Part shown: positions 50,608 through 58,585 of the stretch, piece after piece
Numbering within the stretch: position 1 is the first letter of the stretch
Layout of the letters: every line of letters starts with the position of its first letter
Assembly: GCF_008763945.1 (NCBI RefSeq)
Contig: NZ_VTQH01000001.1
Coordinates: 62,001 to 126,000 of the forward strand
Direction: 5' to 3'
Length of the DNA: 64,000 nt
DNA from: Microbacterium testaceum StLB037
GTDB taxonomy: Bacteria; Actinomycetota; Actinomycetes; Actinomycetales; Microbacteriaceae
The notes under the pieces: generated by a model
Seen by the model: the letters and a program-made list of their open reading frames with translations, nothing else
Told to the model about the DNA's origin: nothing
Database searches by the model: none
Made by a program: the position numbers and the translations under genes

Positions 50608-51095
50608 CAGTGCTCTGCCGCGGGCAGGTCGACCGGCGAACCGAAGAAGTTCAAGCGGAACTTGCCGATGCGCACCTCGGCGCCGTTGACCAGGGCGGAG
50701 CGGTCGACCCGTTCGCCGTTGACGTAGCTGCCGTTGAGCGAGCGCTGGTCGACGATCTCGAACGCGCTGCCCGATCGCAGGATCTCGGCGTGGCGGCGCG
50801 AGACGGTGACGTCGTCGAAGAAGAGGTCGGCCTCGGGGTGGCGGCCGACGGTCGTCACGTCGGTGTCGAGGAGGTAGCGAGCGCCCGTGGTCGGACCCGA
50901 GCGCACGATCAGCAGAGCTGCTCCCGAGGGCAACGCCTCGATGGCCTCGAGCTCGGCCTCGGTGAGGTCGGCACCGAAGGGCACGAACGACAGGTCGGCG
51001 TCGTGGGTCTGGGTCGTGTCGTGCGAACCACCGGCTGCGGCGGCGTCGGCCGCGCGCCGGATATCGTCTCGCTCGAATCGGCGGGTCTCGTCCAC
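50607..51095 (-). CDS. garA: GarA/OdhI-like FHA protein
   Basis: Phospho-switch that inhibits 2-oxoglutarate dehydrogenase and regulates glutamate metabolism when unphosphorylated; PASTA kinases phosphorylate an N-terminal Thr pair. The 162-residue product has an acidic N-terminus with SHDTTQTHDADLSFVPF (Thr27-Thr28 as candidate sites) and an FHA domain (about 62-150) with VGRHPEADLFFDDVTVSRRHAEI and DQRSLNGSYVNGERV (quoted within length limits). GTG start with AAGGAG five bases upstream. The usual ETTS core is replaced by DTTQ, a noticeable variation. Heads the garA-ftsR unit. Confidence 0.92.
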   Translation of the reverse strand: MDETRRFERDDIRRAADAAAAGGSHDTTQTHDADLSFVPFGADLTEAELEAIEALPSGAALLIVRSGPTTGARYLLDTDVTTVGRHPEADLFFDDVTVSRRHAEILRSGSAFEIVDQRSLNGSYVNGERVDRSALVNGAEVRIGKFRLNFFGSPVDLPAAEH

Positions 51096-51365
51096 GGCTT
51101 CTCCTTCATATTCACCATAACCGATCGGTCGCCGCTGATCGGGTCGACCGACTTCGAGCGGGCCATGGTGATGCGTGATGTGTCTGTATCCGTCGAGACC
51201 GGGCACCGCGACATGGGGGATGCGGAGACGGTCGACGAGACACTCGAACCTATCGACCCGAGCACGCCCCTGTCGAGTCCGCTTCACCTCTCGGTCCGCG
51301 AGGTGCGCTTTTCGCGCTGTGCACGCTCCCAGACCGGTCGCCCCTGCTCTCGTTAGGGTCGGAAG
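51096..51365. promoter_or_regulatory. Divergent promoter region between garA and the CopC gene
   Basis: 270 bp without a supported gene. Candidate garA -10 TATGGT (51117-51112, minus strand). For the CopC gene TAGGGT (51354-51359) ends 6 bases before its GTG, so that mRNA should be leaderless. The middle carries only isolated short open frames without ribosome sites. Confidence 0.45.
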
Positions 51366-52007
51366 GTGACTTCCTCCGAGACGCGCCGCCGTCGCACCCT
51401 CCCCGCCGTCCTGGCCGCGGGCCTTCTGGCCGCCGCCGCACTGCTCGTCCCGGCCCTGCCGGCCGCCGCTCACGACGAACTCGTCTCGACCGACCCCGCC
51501 GCCGACGCGATGCTCGACGCCCTCCCCCCGCAGCTCACGCTGACCTACAGCGCCGACATCCTCACCGACGCCGGGGCGAGCGTCATCGAGGTCACCGACT
51601 CCACGGGAGCGTCTCTCACGGAGGGCGCCCCGACCGTCTCGGGCACCGAAGTGACGCAGGCGCTGGCGGGTTCGGCATCCGGAACCGTCTTGGTGAGATG
51701 GCGCGTCGTGTCGAGCGACGGTCACCCCATCGACGGGGAATTCGCCTTCTCGGTACCCGCGGCCGCCGCGACTCCCACCGCGACCGCCACCCCCACGGCG
51801 TCGGCGAGCCCCGCCGCCGTCGAGAGCGCGACACCCTCGACGGCGACCGAGGTCACGGCCGTGCCGACGGAGAACGCCTCGGAGGCGTCTCCCCTGCCTT
51901 GGATCCTCCTCGCGGTCGCCCTCGTCATCGTGGCCGGGGTGCTGGTGTATGTTTTCGCCTCCCGCGCGGGGCGGAAGACCGCCGGTGGCGGCACCTCCGG
52001 GCGATAG
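51366..52007 (+). CDS. Secreted CopC-domain protein with C-terminal membrane anchor
   Basis: Periplasmic/surface copper-binding-type protein. The 213-residue product has a signal peptide (about 1-36, ending PAAAH), a CopC beta-sandwich (about 36-130) beginning HDELVSTDPAADAML with the N-terminal copper-ligand His, and containing WRVVSSDGHPIDGEFAFSV with the second conserved His. An Ala/Thr/Pro/Ser linker and one helix (about 178-200) followed by an Arg/Lys tail complete it. This resembles YcnJ/CopC-like exoproteins; no copD or DUF1775 gene is adjacent. Leaderless -10 upstream. Its TAG stop is part of the lpdA -10 box. Confidence 0.88.
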   Translation: MTSSETRRRRTLPAVLAAGLLAAAALLVPALPAAAHDELVSTDPAADAMLDALPPQLTLTYSADILTDAGASVIEVTDSTGASLTEGAPTVSGTEVTQALAGSASGTVLVRWRVVSSDGHPIDGEFAFSVPAAAATPTATATPTASASPAAVESATPSTATEVTAVPTENASEASPLPWILLAVALVIVAGVLVYVFASRAGRKTAGGGTSGR

Positions 52008-52010
52008 GCT
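52005..52010 (+). promoter_or_regulatory. lpdA -10 box fused with the CopC stop codon
   Basis: TAGGCT, starting with the TAG stop of the preceding gene and ending 6 bases before the lpdA ATG. Confidence 0.5.
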
Positions 52011-52016
52011 GGAACC

Positions 52017-53414
52017 ATGCCTCATTACGATCTGGTCATTCTTGGTGCGGGTCCCGGCGGGTACGTCGCCGCCGTCCGCGGCGCACAGCTCGGACTGTCG
52101 GTCGCGATCATCGAAGAGAAGTACTGGGGCGGTGTCTGCCTCAACGTGGGCTGCATCCCCTCCAAGGCCCTCCTGCGCAACGCCGACCTCGCGCACACGT
52201 TCCACGCGAAGGCCGACCTGTTCGGCATCTCGGGGGAGGTCACCTTCGACTTCGGCAAGGCGTTCGACCGCTCGCGCAGCGTCGCCGCCGGCCATGTCAA
52301 GGGCATCCACTACCTGATGAAGAAGAACAAGGTCACCGAGTACGAGGGTCGCGGCTCCTTCGCCGACGACCACACGATCGATGTGACCAAGACCGACGGC
52401 TCGAAGGAGCAGGTCACCTTCGACAACGTCATCATCGCTACGGGCTCGACCGTGCGCCTGCTCCCGGGCGTCACCCTGAGCGAGAACGTCGTCACCTACG
52501 AGGAGCAGATCCTCACCCGCGAGCTCCCCGAGTCGATCGTCATCGTCGGCGCCGGCGCCATCGGCATGGAGTTCGCCTACGTCATGACGAACTACGGCGT
52601 GAAGGTCACGATCATCGAGTTCCTCGACCGTGCGCTGCCGAACGAAGACGCCGAGGTCTCGAAAGAGATCCAGAAGCAGTACAAGGGCTACGGCGTCGAC
52701 ATCCTCACCTCGACCAAGGTCGACACCGTCACCGACCACGGCGACAAGGTCACCGTCGCGTACACCGCGAAGGACGGCTCGACGGGCTCGATCGACGCCG
52801 ACCGCGTGCTCATGTCGATCGGCTTCGCCCCCAAGGTCGACGGCTTCGGTCTCGAGAACACCGGCGTGAAGCTCACCGAGCGCGGCGCGATCGACATCGA
52901 CGACCACATGCGCACGAACGTGCCGCACATCTACGCGATCGGCGACGTCACCGCCAAGCTGCAGCTGGCCCACGTGGCCGAGGCGCAGGGCGTCGTGGCC
53001 GCCGAGACCATCGGCAAGGCCGAGACGCAGACCCTGGGCGACTACCGCAACATGCCCCGCGCGACCTTCTGCAACCCGCAGGTCGCCTCGTTCGGCCTCA
53101 CCGAGCAGCAGGCGCGCGACGCCGGTCACGACATCAAGGTCGCGAAGTTCCCCTTCTCGGCCAACGGCAAGGCGAACGGCCTCGGCGAGCCCGTCGGCTT
53201 CGTCAAGCTCGTCGCCGACGCCGAGACGCTCGAGCTCATCGGCGGCCACCTCATCGGCCCCGACGTGTCGGAGCTGCTGCCCGAGCTGACCCTCGCGCAG
53301 AAGTGGGACCTCACCGCCCTCGAGGCGGCTCGCAACGTGCACACCCACCCGACGCTGTCGGAGGGTCTGCAGGAGGCGTTCCACGGCCTGACGGGACACA
53401 TGATCAACCTCTGA
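52017..53414 (+). CDS. lpdA: Dihydrolipoyl dehydrogenase (E3)
   Basis: FAD enzyme reoxidising lipoyl groups of the pyruvate and 2-oxoglutarate dehydrogenase complexes with NAD. The 465-residue product has the FAD loop [19 protein letters not shown], redox disulfide [18 protein letters not shown]-binding [32 protein letters not shown] and the C-terminal dimer motif with the active-site His-Glu pair ([14 protein letters not shown]). ATG with a leaderless -10. Its neighbour garA encodes the inhibitor of the same complex, a coherent pairing, though the other E1/E2 genes are not here. Confidence 0.95.
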   Translation: MPHYDLVILGAGPGGYVAAVRGAQLGLSVAIIEEKYWGGVCLNVGCIPSKALLRNADLAHTFHAKADLFGISGEVTFDFGKAFDRSRSVAAGHVKGIHYLMKKNKVTEYEGRGSFADDHTIDVTKTDGSKEQVTFDNVIIATGSTVRLLPGVTLSENVVTYEEQILTRELPESIVIVGAGAIGMEFAYVMTNYGVKVTIIEFLDRALPNEDAEVSKEIQKQYKGYGVDILTSTKVDTVTDHGDKVTVAYTAKDGSTGSIDADRVLMSIGFAPKVDGFGLENTGVKLTERGAIDIDDHMRTNVPHIYAIGDVTAKLQLAHVAEAQGVVAAETIGKAETQTLGDYRNMPRATFCNPQVASFGLTEQQARDAGHDIKVAKFPFSANGKANGLGEPVGFVKLVADAETLELIGGHLIGPDVSELLPELTLAQKWDLTALEAARNVHTHPTLSEGLQEAFHGLTGHMINL

Positions 53415-53425
53415 TCGCCCTGCGC

Positions 53426-53462
53426 ACGAAGGCCCGCCCGGTTCGTCCGGGCGGGCCTTCGT
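53426..53462 (+). terminator. Intrinsic terminator of lpdA
   Basis: ACGAAGGCCCGCCCGG and CCGGGCGGGCCTTCGT, 16 perfect pairs around TTCGT, then CGTTC. Twelve bases past the stop. Confidence 0.85.
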
Positions 53463-53516
53463 CGTTCGGCGGCGTCGCGCCGACCCGCGGGGTCGCGCCC
53501 GCGGCGGGTCCCCCTT

Positions 53517-53587
53517 CGCGAAACGGCACCTCGCTGATGTGTCGGCGTCAGGGTGCAGCCGTTCTGTCAGCGAGATGCCGTCTCGGC
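53517..53587. repeat. Long imperfect hairpin behind lpdA
   Basis: Outer arms: left CGAAACGGCACCTCGCTGA, right in reverse complement CGAGACGGCATCTCGCTGA, two differences in 19 bases. Weaker inner arms (TGTGTCGGC against CAGAACGGC) and a loop of about 12 bases. Same two-block layout as the hairpins at 20.2, 41.6 and 49.2 kb, but another sequence family. Confidence 0.7.
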
Positions 53588-53631
53588 GTCAGGAGAGACA
53601 GCGCGCGCCTCGACACCGCCCGAGTGCGGGC

Positions 53632-54276
53632 TCAGTGGCCGAGGGCGCGGGCGAGCTTGGAACCGGATGCCGCGGGGCGGCCCCCCGCAGCGGACACCGC
53701 CGCGTCGACCGCCGCGAAGAACGCCGCGCGACCCTCGTCATCGGTGGGCGCGGCGGGGCCGAGCTCGACCTCCCACTCGCGCCACGCGGATTCCACGCCG
53801 CGACGCTCGTCGCGCGCGCGGACGCGGTCGTCGACGAACTCGGCGACCTCGTTCCCGTCCGCGTCGAGCAGGGCGTACGCCGTGCGGTTGTTTCGCACCC
53901 GTGCGAGCGGGGTGAACGGGGGCGCGGCGACCGAGGACACGGCATCCTGGATCTCCTCCGGCACGACCGGGTCGGCGTCGGGATCGACGTCGGCCTCGAG
54001 CGGCCACTGCGTCTCGGTGCGACCCGCGCCCTCGACCGGGCCCTTCACGTGCCAGCCCGCGTCGGGACCGCCGGTCCGACGCCGCACCGCGATGCCCGCG
54101 CGTGCGAGGTCGGCTCCGGCGGTGTCGAGGTAACGGGCGTCGAGGTCGCGCGGCTCGGGGGCGCCGACCCGCGTCACGCCGGGCAGAGCCGACCAGTCGG
54201 GAAGGGGCGTGTCATCGTCGACGTCGTACTTCGACTCGACCTCGACGTTCGACGACCCGTCGGGGGCTGCGCTCAA
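53632..54276 (-). CDS. CYTH-domain protein (triphosphate-binding phosphatase family)
   Basis: Triphosphate tunnel metalloenzyme-like protein, 214 residues. The signature ExExK is in VEVESKYDV near the N-terminus; alternating charged strands follow (ARYLDTAGADLARAGIAVRRRTGG, WHVKGPVEG, FVDDRVRARD, WREWEVELG), as in inorganic triphosphatases. No CHAD domain is attached. The start is TTG at 54276, which overlaps the stop of the preceding small gene by 4 bp (TTGA), so its translation depends on that gene. Substrate could be tripolyphosphate or thiamine triphosphate. Confidence 0.88.
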   Translation of the reverse strand: MSAAPDGSSNVEVESKYDVDDDTPLPDWSALPGVTRVGAPEPRDLDARYLDTAGADLARAGIAVRRRTGGPDAGWHVKGPVEGAGRTETQWPLEADVDPDADPVVPEEIQDAVSSVAAPPFTPLARVRNNRTAYALLDADGNEVAEFVDDRVRARDERRGVESAWREWEVELGPAAPTDDEGRAAFFAAVDAAVSAAGGRPAASGSKLARALGH

Positions 54277-54500
54277 TCGTCGCGTCCGTCGGCGTCGGGG
54301 TTGATGTCTTCGGTCTCTTCGGAGAAGACGAAGACGGCCTGCGTGGGGCCGTCGGACTCGCCCGTGTTCTCGAGCCCGCCGTCGCGACGGTAGACCAGCT
54401 GGCCCTCGCTGTAGGGCATGATCAGGGTGTCGTCGGTCTCGTTCTCGAGGGGGAGCACCTGCCCGTCGAGCGGGCCTCCGGTCAGTCGTGCAATAGCCAT
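54273..54500 (-). CDS. Small conserved hypothetical protein
   Basis: 75 residues, not assigned to a named family. The sequence begins MAIARLTGGPLDGQVLPLEN, has an aromatic strand-rich middle (TLIMPYSEGQLVYRRDG) and an acidic C-terminus ending DINPDADGRDD. No signal or membrane segment. The ATG at 54500 has TACGCT (54512-54507) exactly 6 bases upstream, so the transcript is probably leaderless. Overlaps the CYTH gene by 4 bp and is probably needed to translate it. Confidence 0.75.
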   Translation of the reverse strand: MAIARLTGGPLDGQVLPLENETDDTLIMPYSEGQLVYRRDGGLENTGESDGPTQAVFVFSEETEDINPDADGRDD

Positions 54501-54555
54501 GTCGTCAGCGTAGACCGCTTCACCGACACCGCCCGGCACCTTGACAGCCCTCCCC

Positions 54556-54561
54556 TACAAT
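54556..54561 (+). promoter_or_regulatory. -10 box for leaderless glutamine amidotransferase transcript
   Basis: TACAAT ends 6 bases before the GTG at 54568. A TTGACA at 54541-54546 is only 9 bases from it and is too close to act as its -35. Confidence 0.55.
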
Positions 54562-54567
54562 CGCTGG

Positions 54568-55323
54568 GTGACCTCGACCGACCTGCCCGGTGAACGCCCC
54601 TTCGTGCTGCTCGCCACGCGCGCCGAGGACCGCCCCGCCGACGAGGAGTACGCCCTCTTCCTGCGCTTCACGGGCCTGCCGCCCGAGCGCCTGCGGCGCG
54701 TGCGGCTCGAACGCGACCCGATGCCGGCGTTCGATCTCGACGAGGTGTCGGGCATCATGGTCGGCGGCAGTCCCTTCAACGCCTCCGACCCGATCGAACG
54801 CAAGTCCGCCGTCCAGCAACGCGTCGAGGCCGAGATGGCGGCCCTCGTCGAGGAGGTCGTGGCACGAGACCACCCCTTCCTCGGGGCCTGCTACGGGGTC
54901 GGAACCCTGGGGACGCATCTCGGGGCGCCCATCGATGGGACCTTCGCCGAACCGATCAGCGTGGTCGACGTTTCGCTGACCCCCGCCGGGCGTACCGATC
55001 CGCTCGCGGAGGGAATGCCCGAGACCTTCCCTGCTTTCGTCGGCCACAAAGAGGCGATCAGCGCCCTCCCGCCCGCCGCGACCCTGCTCGCGTCGTCCCC
55101 GACCTGCCCCGTGCAGATGTTCCGGGTCGGCGAGAATGTCTACGCGACCCAGTTCCATCCCGAACTCGATCTCGACGGCATCGTCACGCGCATCCACGCC
55201 TACGCCCCGTACGGCTACTTCGCGGCGGACGAGCTCGATCTCACGCTGGCCGCCGTTCGGCGCGCCGCCGTCACGGCTCCCTCGCGGATGCTGCGGACCT
55301 TCGTCGAGCGCTACGCCCGCTGA
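54568..55323 (+). CDS. Class I glutamine amidotransferase-like protein
   Basis: Stand-alone GATase1 domain, 251 residues. It has the nucleophile elbow FLGACYGVGTLGTHLG (Cys about 111) and YATQFHPELD with the His and Glu of the triad. Similar stand-alone proteins are often annotated as GMP synthase-like amidotransferases; no synthase domain is attached, and the partner that would use the ammonia is not evident. The frame opens 9 codons further up, but GTG at 54568 fits the leaderless promoter. Divergent from the small hypothetical gene. Confidence 0.85.
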   Translation: MTSTDLPGERPFVLLATRAEDRPADEEYALFLRFTGLPPERLRRVRLERDPMPAFDLDEVSGIMVGGSPFNASDPIERKSAVQQRVEAEMAALVEEVVARDHPFLGACYGVGTLGTHLGAPIDGTFAEPISVVDVSLTPAGRTDPLAEGMPETFPAFVGHKEAISALPPAATLLASSPTCPVQMFRVGENVYATQFHPELDLDGIVTRIHAYAPYGYFAADELDLTLAAVRRAAVTAPSRMLRTFVERYAR

Positions 55324-55407
55324 CCGACAGGGCGCGGGACGCGTCCGGCCCGCCGGGACCACGCCCACGAACGCCAGGTCGGCAGCGGTTCCGCGCGCGG
55401 CGACGCC

Positions 55408-56136
55408 TCAGGAACGACCGCGCGCGGCGACCCGGACGACCGCGACGGGAGCGGTGACCGCGGGGTGCGCGAGCTGCAGGTAGGGCTCCAGCCCCAGATC
55501 GACCAGGTGCACCCGGCCAGCCAGTTCCGGGCCCCGACCGCGAACGAGGCCCGCCTTGAGCGCGCCGAACGTCACCGTGACGTCGGCCGCGAGCACAGCG
55601 GCATCCGCGGTCCCGTCGTCGGGGTCGAGACCGCTCGGCACATCGACGGCCACGATCGACGGTCGCCGGTCGAGACCGCGGATGCACTCGACCAGGGCAC
55701 GCGCTCCGCCGCGCAGGCGTCGATCGGCGAGGCGCCCGATGCCCAGGATGCCGTCGAGCACCAGCGCGTAATCAGCCATGTCGCCGCACGCCTCCGACGC
55801 CGACCGCACGCGTGCTCCCGCGGTCACGGCGGCATCGAGCGCGGCCCGGTGCACGCGATCGCGCACGAGCACGATGTCGACGCGGTCGGCGACCGCGCAG
55901 AGCTCGGCCGCGGCGTACAGGGCGTCTCCCCCGTTGTCGCCCGCGCCGGCGAGCACCAGGACGGGCCCGGGCCGTGTCGTGAGCAGCTGGGCGACGACCT
56001 CGGCGAGGGCCGCCGCGGCCCACCGCATGAGCGGCCGCCCCTCGGCCAGCAGCGGCTTCTCCGCCGCACGCACAGCGTCGGCGCTGTAGGCGGGGACGCG
56101 CTCCCCCGCGACGACGCCGTTCGCGGGCTCACTCAT
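55408..56136 (-). CDS. nnrE: NAD(P)H-hydrate epimerase
   Basis: Repairs damaged NAD(P)H by epimerising the R- and S-hydrates. The 242-residue YjeF N-terminal-type product has VLVLAGAGDNGGDALYAA (family loop GxGNNGGDG variant), LVLDGILGIG and AVDVPSGLDPDDGTA. It is not fused to the ADP-dependent dehydratase domain found in the bifunctional Nnr of many bacteria, so a separate dehydratase must exist elsewhere. ATG at 56136 overlaps the upstream YihY stop by 8 bp. Confidence 0.9.
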   Translation of the reverse strand: MSEPANGVVAGERVPAYSADAVRAAEKPLLAEGRPLMRWAAAALAEVVAQLLTTRPGPVLVLAGAGDNGGDALYAAAELCAVADRVDIVLVRDRVHRAALDAAVTAGARVRSASEACGDMADYALVLDGILGIGRLADRRLRGGARALVECIRGLDRRPSIVAVDVPSGLDPDDGTADAAVLAADVTVTFGALKAGLVRGRGPELAGRVHLVDLGLEPYLQLAHPAVTAPVAVVRVAARGRS

Positions 56137-57199
56137 TGCCGGACCCCGCACGCACCTCGGCGCGGTCTTCGCGACCGGCCGCGGCGGGATCGGTCCCGGC
56201 GAGCGTTTCGCGCTCCTTCGCCTCGGCCGCCCGTGCGGCCTCGAGCTCGCCCGTGGCGGCGCGCACCGCCTTCTCGGCGCGACGGACGCGGAACTGGATC
56301 ATCGTCGACGCGCCGTACTTGGCCCGGACGCGGTCGTGATCCTCCTCGGTGGCGACCGTGATCCACGCACCCGCGATGAGGATGACCTGGCTCGACAGGT
56401 TCAGCCAGAGCAGCAGGGCGATGAGCGAGGCGAACGTCGTCAGCAGCGGGTTATTGCCCGCCCCGCCGACGAACAGCCCCGACAGCTGCTGCAGGACGAC
56501 GAGCCCCACACCGCCGAGCAGCGCCCCGCGCAGCAGCGTGCGGCGGCGCGTCTTGAGGCCCGAGAGCGCCGCGAAGGCGACGGCGACCGCGGCGGTGTCG
56601 AGCACCAGGACGATCACCGTCGAGAGCAGCCACGTCACCACCGCGGTGATCCAGGAGTCGGCGGAGATGCCGAGCAGTCCGCGGACGAACGTCAGACCGG
56701 CCGTGGCCAGGAAGGTCACGATCGCCGCGCCGACGAGGGCGACGCCGATGCCGATGGCGACGGCGAGGTTGCGCACGATGACGAGGATCGGGAGCGTGTC
56801 GTCGGTGGCGATGCCGGCGATCTGCCGAAGGGCCGAGCGCAGCGACCCGATCGCGCCGATGGCCGCGCCGAGCAGACCCAGGGTTCCGATGACCCCCGCG
56901 ACGGTGAACTCGGTCGGAGCCTCGATCTTGCTGACATCGAGCAACTTGTCCGGCCCCACGAGGCCGGGCACGACGTTGTTGACCGATCGCTCGAGAGCCG
57001 AGAGGGCCTCGGGGTTTCCCGACAACCAGATCGCGGCCGCCGAGAACCCGATGAGCACCGCGGCGAAGAGGCTGAAGAGGGTGCGGTACGTGACGCTGTC
57101 GGCGAGCATGGGGCCACGCGCGCCCGAGTAGACGAGGAAGGCGCGCACGAGACGGAGCCGCAGCGCCCACGCCGTGACACGCCGGATGAGGTCAGCCAT
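56129..57199 (-). CDS. YihY/BrkB-family membrane protein
   Basis: Polytopic inner-membrane protein, 356 residues, about six helices; N-terminal segment RAFLVYSGARGPMLADSVTYRTLFSLFAA is the family start (quoted in parts), and GAGNNPLLTTFASLIALLLWLNLSSQVILI gives the conserved last helices. The long Ala/Glu/Arg C-terminus (about 300-356) is predicted helical and cytoplasmic. Function unproven; the old ribonuclease BN name is a misassignment. ATG with TAGCCT exactly 6 bases upstream, so leaderless. It is the first gene of a pair with nnrE. Confidence 0.9.
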   Translation of the reverse strand: MADLIRRVTAWALRLRLVRAFLVYSGARGPMLADSVTYRTLFSLFAAVLIGFSAAAIWLSGNPEALSALERSVNNVVPGLVGPDKLLDVSKIEAPTEFTVAGVIGTLGLLGAAIGAIGSLRSALRQIAGIATDDTLPILVIVRNLAVAIGIGVALVGAAIVTFLATAGLTFVRGLLGISADSWITAVVTWLLSTVIVLVLDTAAVAVAFAALSGLKTRRRTLLRGALLGGVGLVVLQQLSGLFVGGAGNNPLLTTFASLIALLLWLNLSSQVILIAGAWITVATEEDHDRVRAKYGASTMIQFRVRRAEKAVRAATGELEAARAAEAKERETLAGTDPAAAGREDRAEVRAGSGNE

Positions 57200-57266
57200 G
57201 GCGCCAGGCTATCGGCGCACCCTTGGGCGTCATGCGGGCTTGACCACCGGGGCCGAGCGCGACAGG

Positions 57267-57746
57267 TCAGCCCGACGGCATCCCCTCCCCCGGTCCGCCG
57301 AGCAGCCGCACCCACGCGCCCGCCAGCAGCCACGGTCCGTACGCGATCTCCGCGCGCCGATCCCCCGCGAGCAGGACGCCGGCCGCGGCGACCCCGCCGA
57401 GCAGAAGAGCGAGAAGCAGGCCGGATGCCACGGCCTCGGGCCCGTACCACCCGAGCGGCGCTCCGACGAGGGCGGCGAGTTTGACGTCTCCCCCACCGAA
57501 CGCCCCCGGCCGGGCGCGGTGCAGCACGAGGGCGACGGCGAACGCCGCGGCCGCACCCCCGCCGACGCCGACAGCCCGCGCCGGGTCGCCGGTACGCACG
57601 GCTTCGGCCCCCAGCAGAGCGGTCACCACCAGCAGCGACGGGAGCACCACGGCATCCGGCAATCGGTGCGTGCGCACGTCGATCACGGCGAGCGCGACGC
57701 CGGCCACGGCGAACACCCCGGCGGCGAGCGCGAGCAGCACCGGCAC
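57267..57746 (-). CDS. Prepilin peptidase, type IV (A24), CpaA-like
   Basis: Membrane aspartic protease that processes prepilins. The 159-residue product is short (no methyltransferase domain) and has both active-site motifs: AVIDVRTHRLPD near the N-terminus and FGGGDVKLAALVGAPLGW in the middle, with about six hydrophobic segments. No pilin or tad genes are in the window, so it acts on substrates encoded elsewhere. GTG start, three bases past the stop of the DUF1905 gene. Confidence 0.88.
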   Translation of the reverse strand: MPVLLALAAGVFAVAGVALAVIDVRTHRLPDAVVLPSLLVVTALLGAEAVRTGDPARAVGVGGGAAAAFAVALVLHRARPGAFGGGDVKLAALVGAPLGWYGPEAVASGLLLALLLGGVAAAGVLLAGDRRAEIAYGPWLLAGAWVRLLGGPGEGMPSG

Positions 57747-57749
57747 GAC

Positions 57750-58046
57750 TCAGGCGTCGAGGACGAACAGATCGACCCGCACGACCGACCCCGGGTCGAT
57801 GGACTCGGCGTCGCGCACCGCGCGCTTGAGGGGCAGCACGTAGACGCCCCCGGCCTGCGGGAAGATCGAGGTGCGGAAGGTGGTGCCGCCGATGGTCGCG
57901 TCGACCCGCACCCCGCCGAAACCGCGGCGGTAGGTCTGCGTCTCGCGGATCTCCCCGCTCAGCTCGGGCGGCAGGGCGACGAAGTACCAGTCGCTGTCGC
58001 TGCGCGCCTCCCAGCGGAAGACGTCTCCCTCGAACCGCACTCTCAT
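57750..58046 (-). CDS. DUF1905 domain protein
   Basis: Small beta-rich protein of 98 residues. MRVRFEGDVFRWEARSDSDWYFVALP, GFGGVRVDATIGGTTFRTSIFP and the ending VVRVDLFVLD (in parts) match DUF1905. Function unknown. ATG with GGGAGGGGAG upstream, and TAACGT about 30 bases further as a -10 candidate. Coupled to the prepilin peptidase gene, with no obvious functional link. Confidence 0.87.
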   Translation of the reverse strand: MRVRFEGDVFRWEARSDSDWYFVALPPELSGEIRETQTYRRGFGGVRVDATIGGTTFRTSIFPQAGGVYVLPLKRAVRDAESIDPGSVVRVDLFVLDA

Positions 58047-58109
58047 CGCCGCTCCCCTCCCTCTCGCGAGGTGGTCACGTTACCGTGCGGCGGCTGCCCG
58101 CGACGGGGG

Positions 58110-58544
58110 TTATCCCCTGGGGAGGAGCCTCGAGCCCTCCCGGCCGCCCGCGGGCACCGACCGCCCGACGGCCCGCCCGACGACGACATCCGCTGCGACG
58201 GCGATCACCGCCGCGCATACGTACACGACGAGGTCGCGCGCGTCGAACCCCGTCCCGAACACGAGCGCGAGGGGCCGGAACCTCTCCGCGAGCTCGAGGG
58301 GGATCCCCGTCGCCTGGAACAGCTCGACGGCCACGCTCCACCCTCCGGCGATGAGCCCGACAGCCCACGGCTGAAGGCGCGGGACCAGCACGACGACCCC
58401 GGCGTACACCGCGACGGTGTAGAGCGCGTCCCCGGCGATGTCGGTCGCAACGCTCGAGGGCAGCACGAGATGGACCACGAGCCCGGCAGCGACGACGGCG
58501 ACCAGCGCGAGGAGGGCGATCACGCGGCGTCGAGTGGGCGGCAT
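58110..58544 (-). CDS. DUF2809 family membrane protein
   Basis: Small integral membrane protein, 144 residues, four hydrophobic segments; the motif WSVAVELFQATGIPLELAERF is diagnostic of DUF2809, as is GTGFDARDLVVY near the last helix. Unknown function. ATG at 58544 is chosen because the longer open frame upstream overlaps the mug gene and lacks hydrophobic character. No neighbour suggests a role. Confidence 0.82.
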   Translation of the reverse strand: MPPTRRRVIALLALVAVVAAGLVVHLVLPSSVATDIAGDALYTVAVYAGVVVLVPRLQPWAVGLIAGGWSVAVELFQATGIPLELAERFRPLALVFGTGFDARDLVVYVCAAVIAVAADVVVGRAVGRSVPAGGREGSRLLPRG

Positions 58545-58585
58545 CCCGCCATCGTCACACGTTCTCGCGCGATCCGGGAGCCTGC

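Noticed and set aside
51175..51369. Small plus-strand frame between garA and the CopC gene
   Set aside because: No ribosome site or leaderless -10, composition like random GC-rich sequence, and it overlaps the promoter region.
54541..54546. TTGACA as -35 of the glutamine amidotransferase promoter
   Set aside because: Only 9 bases from the TACAAT -10; normal spacing is 16-19. Probably coincidental.
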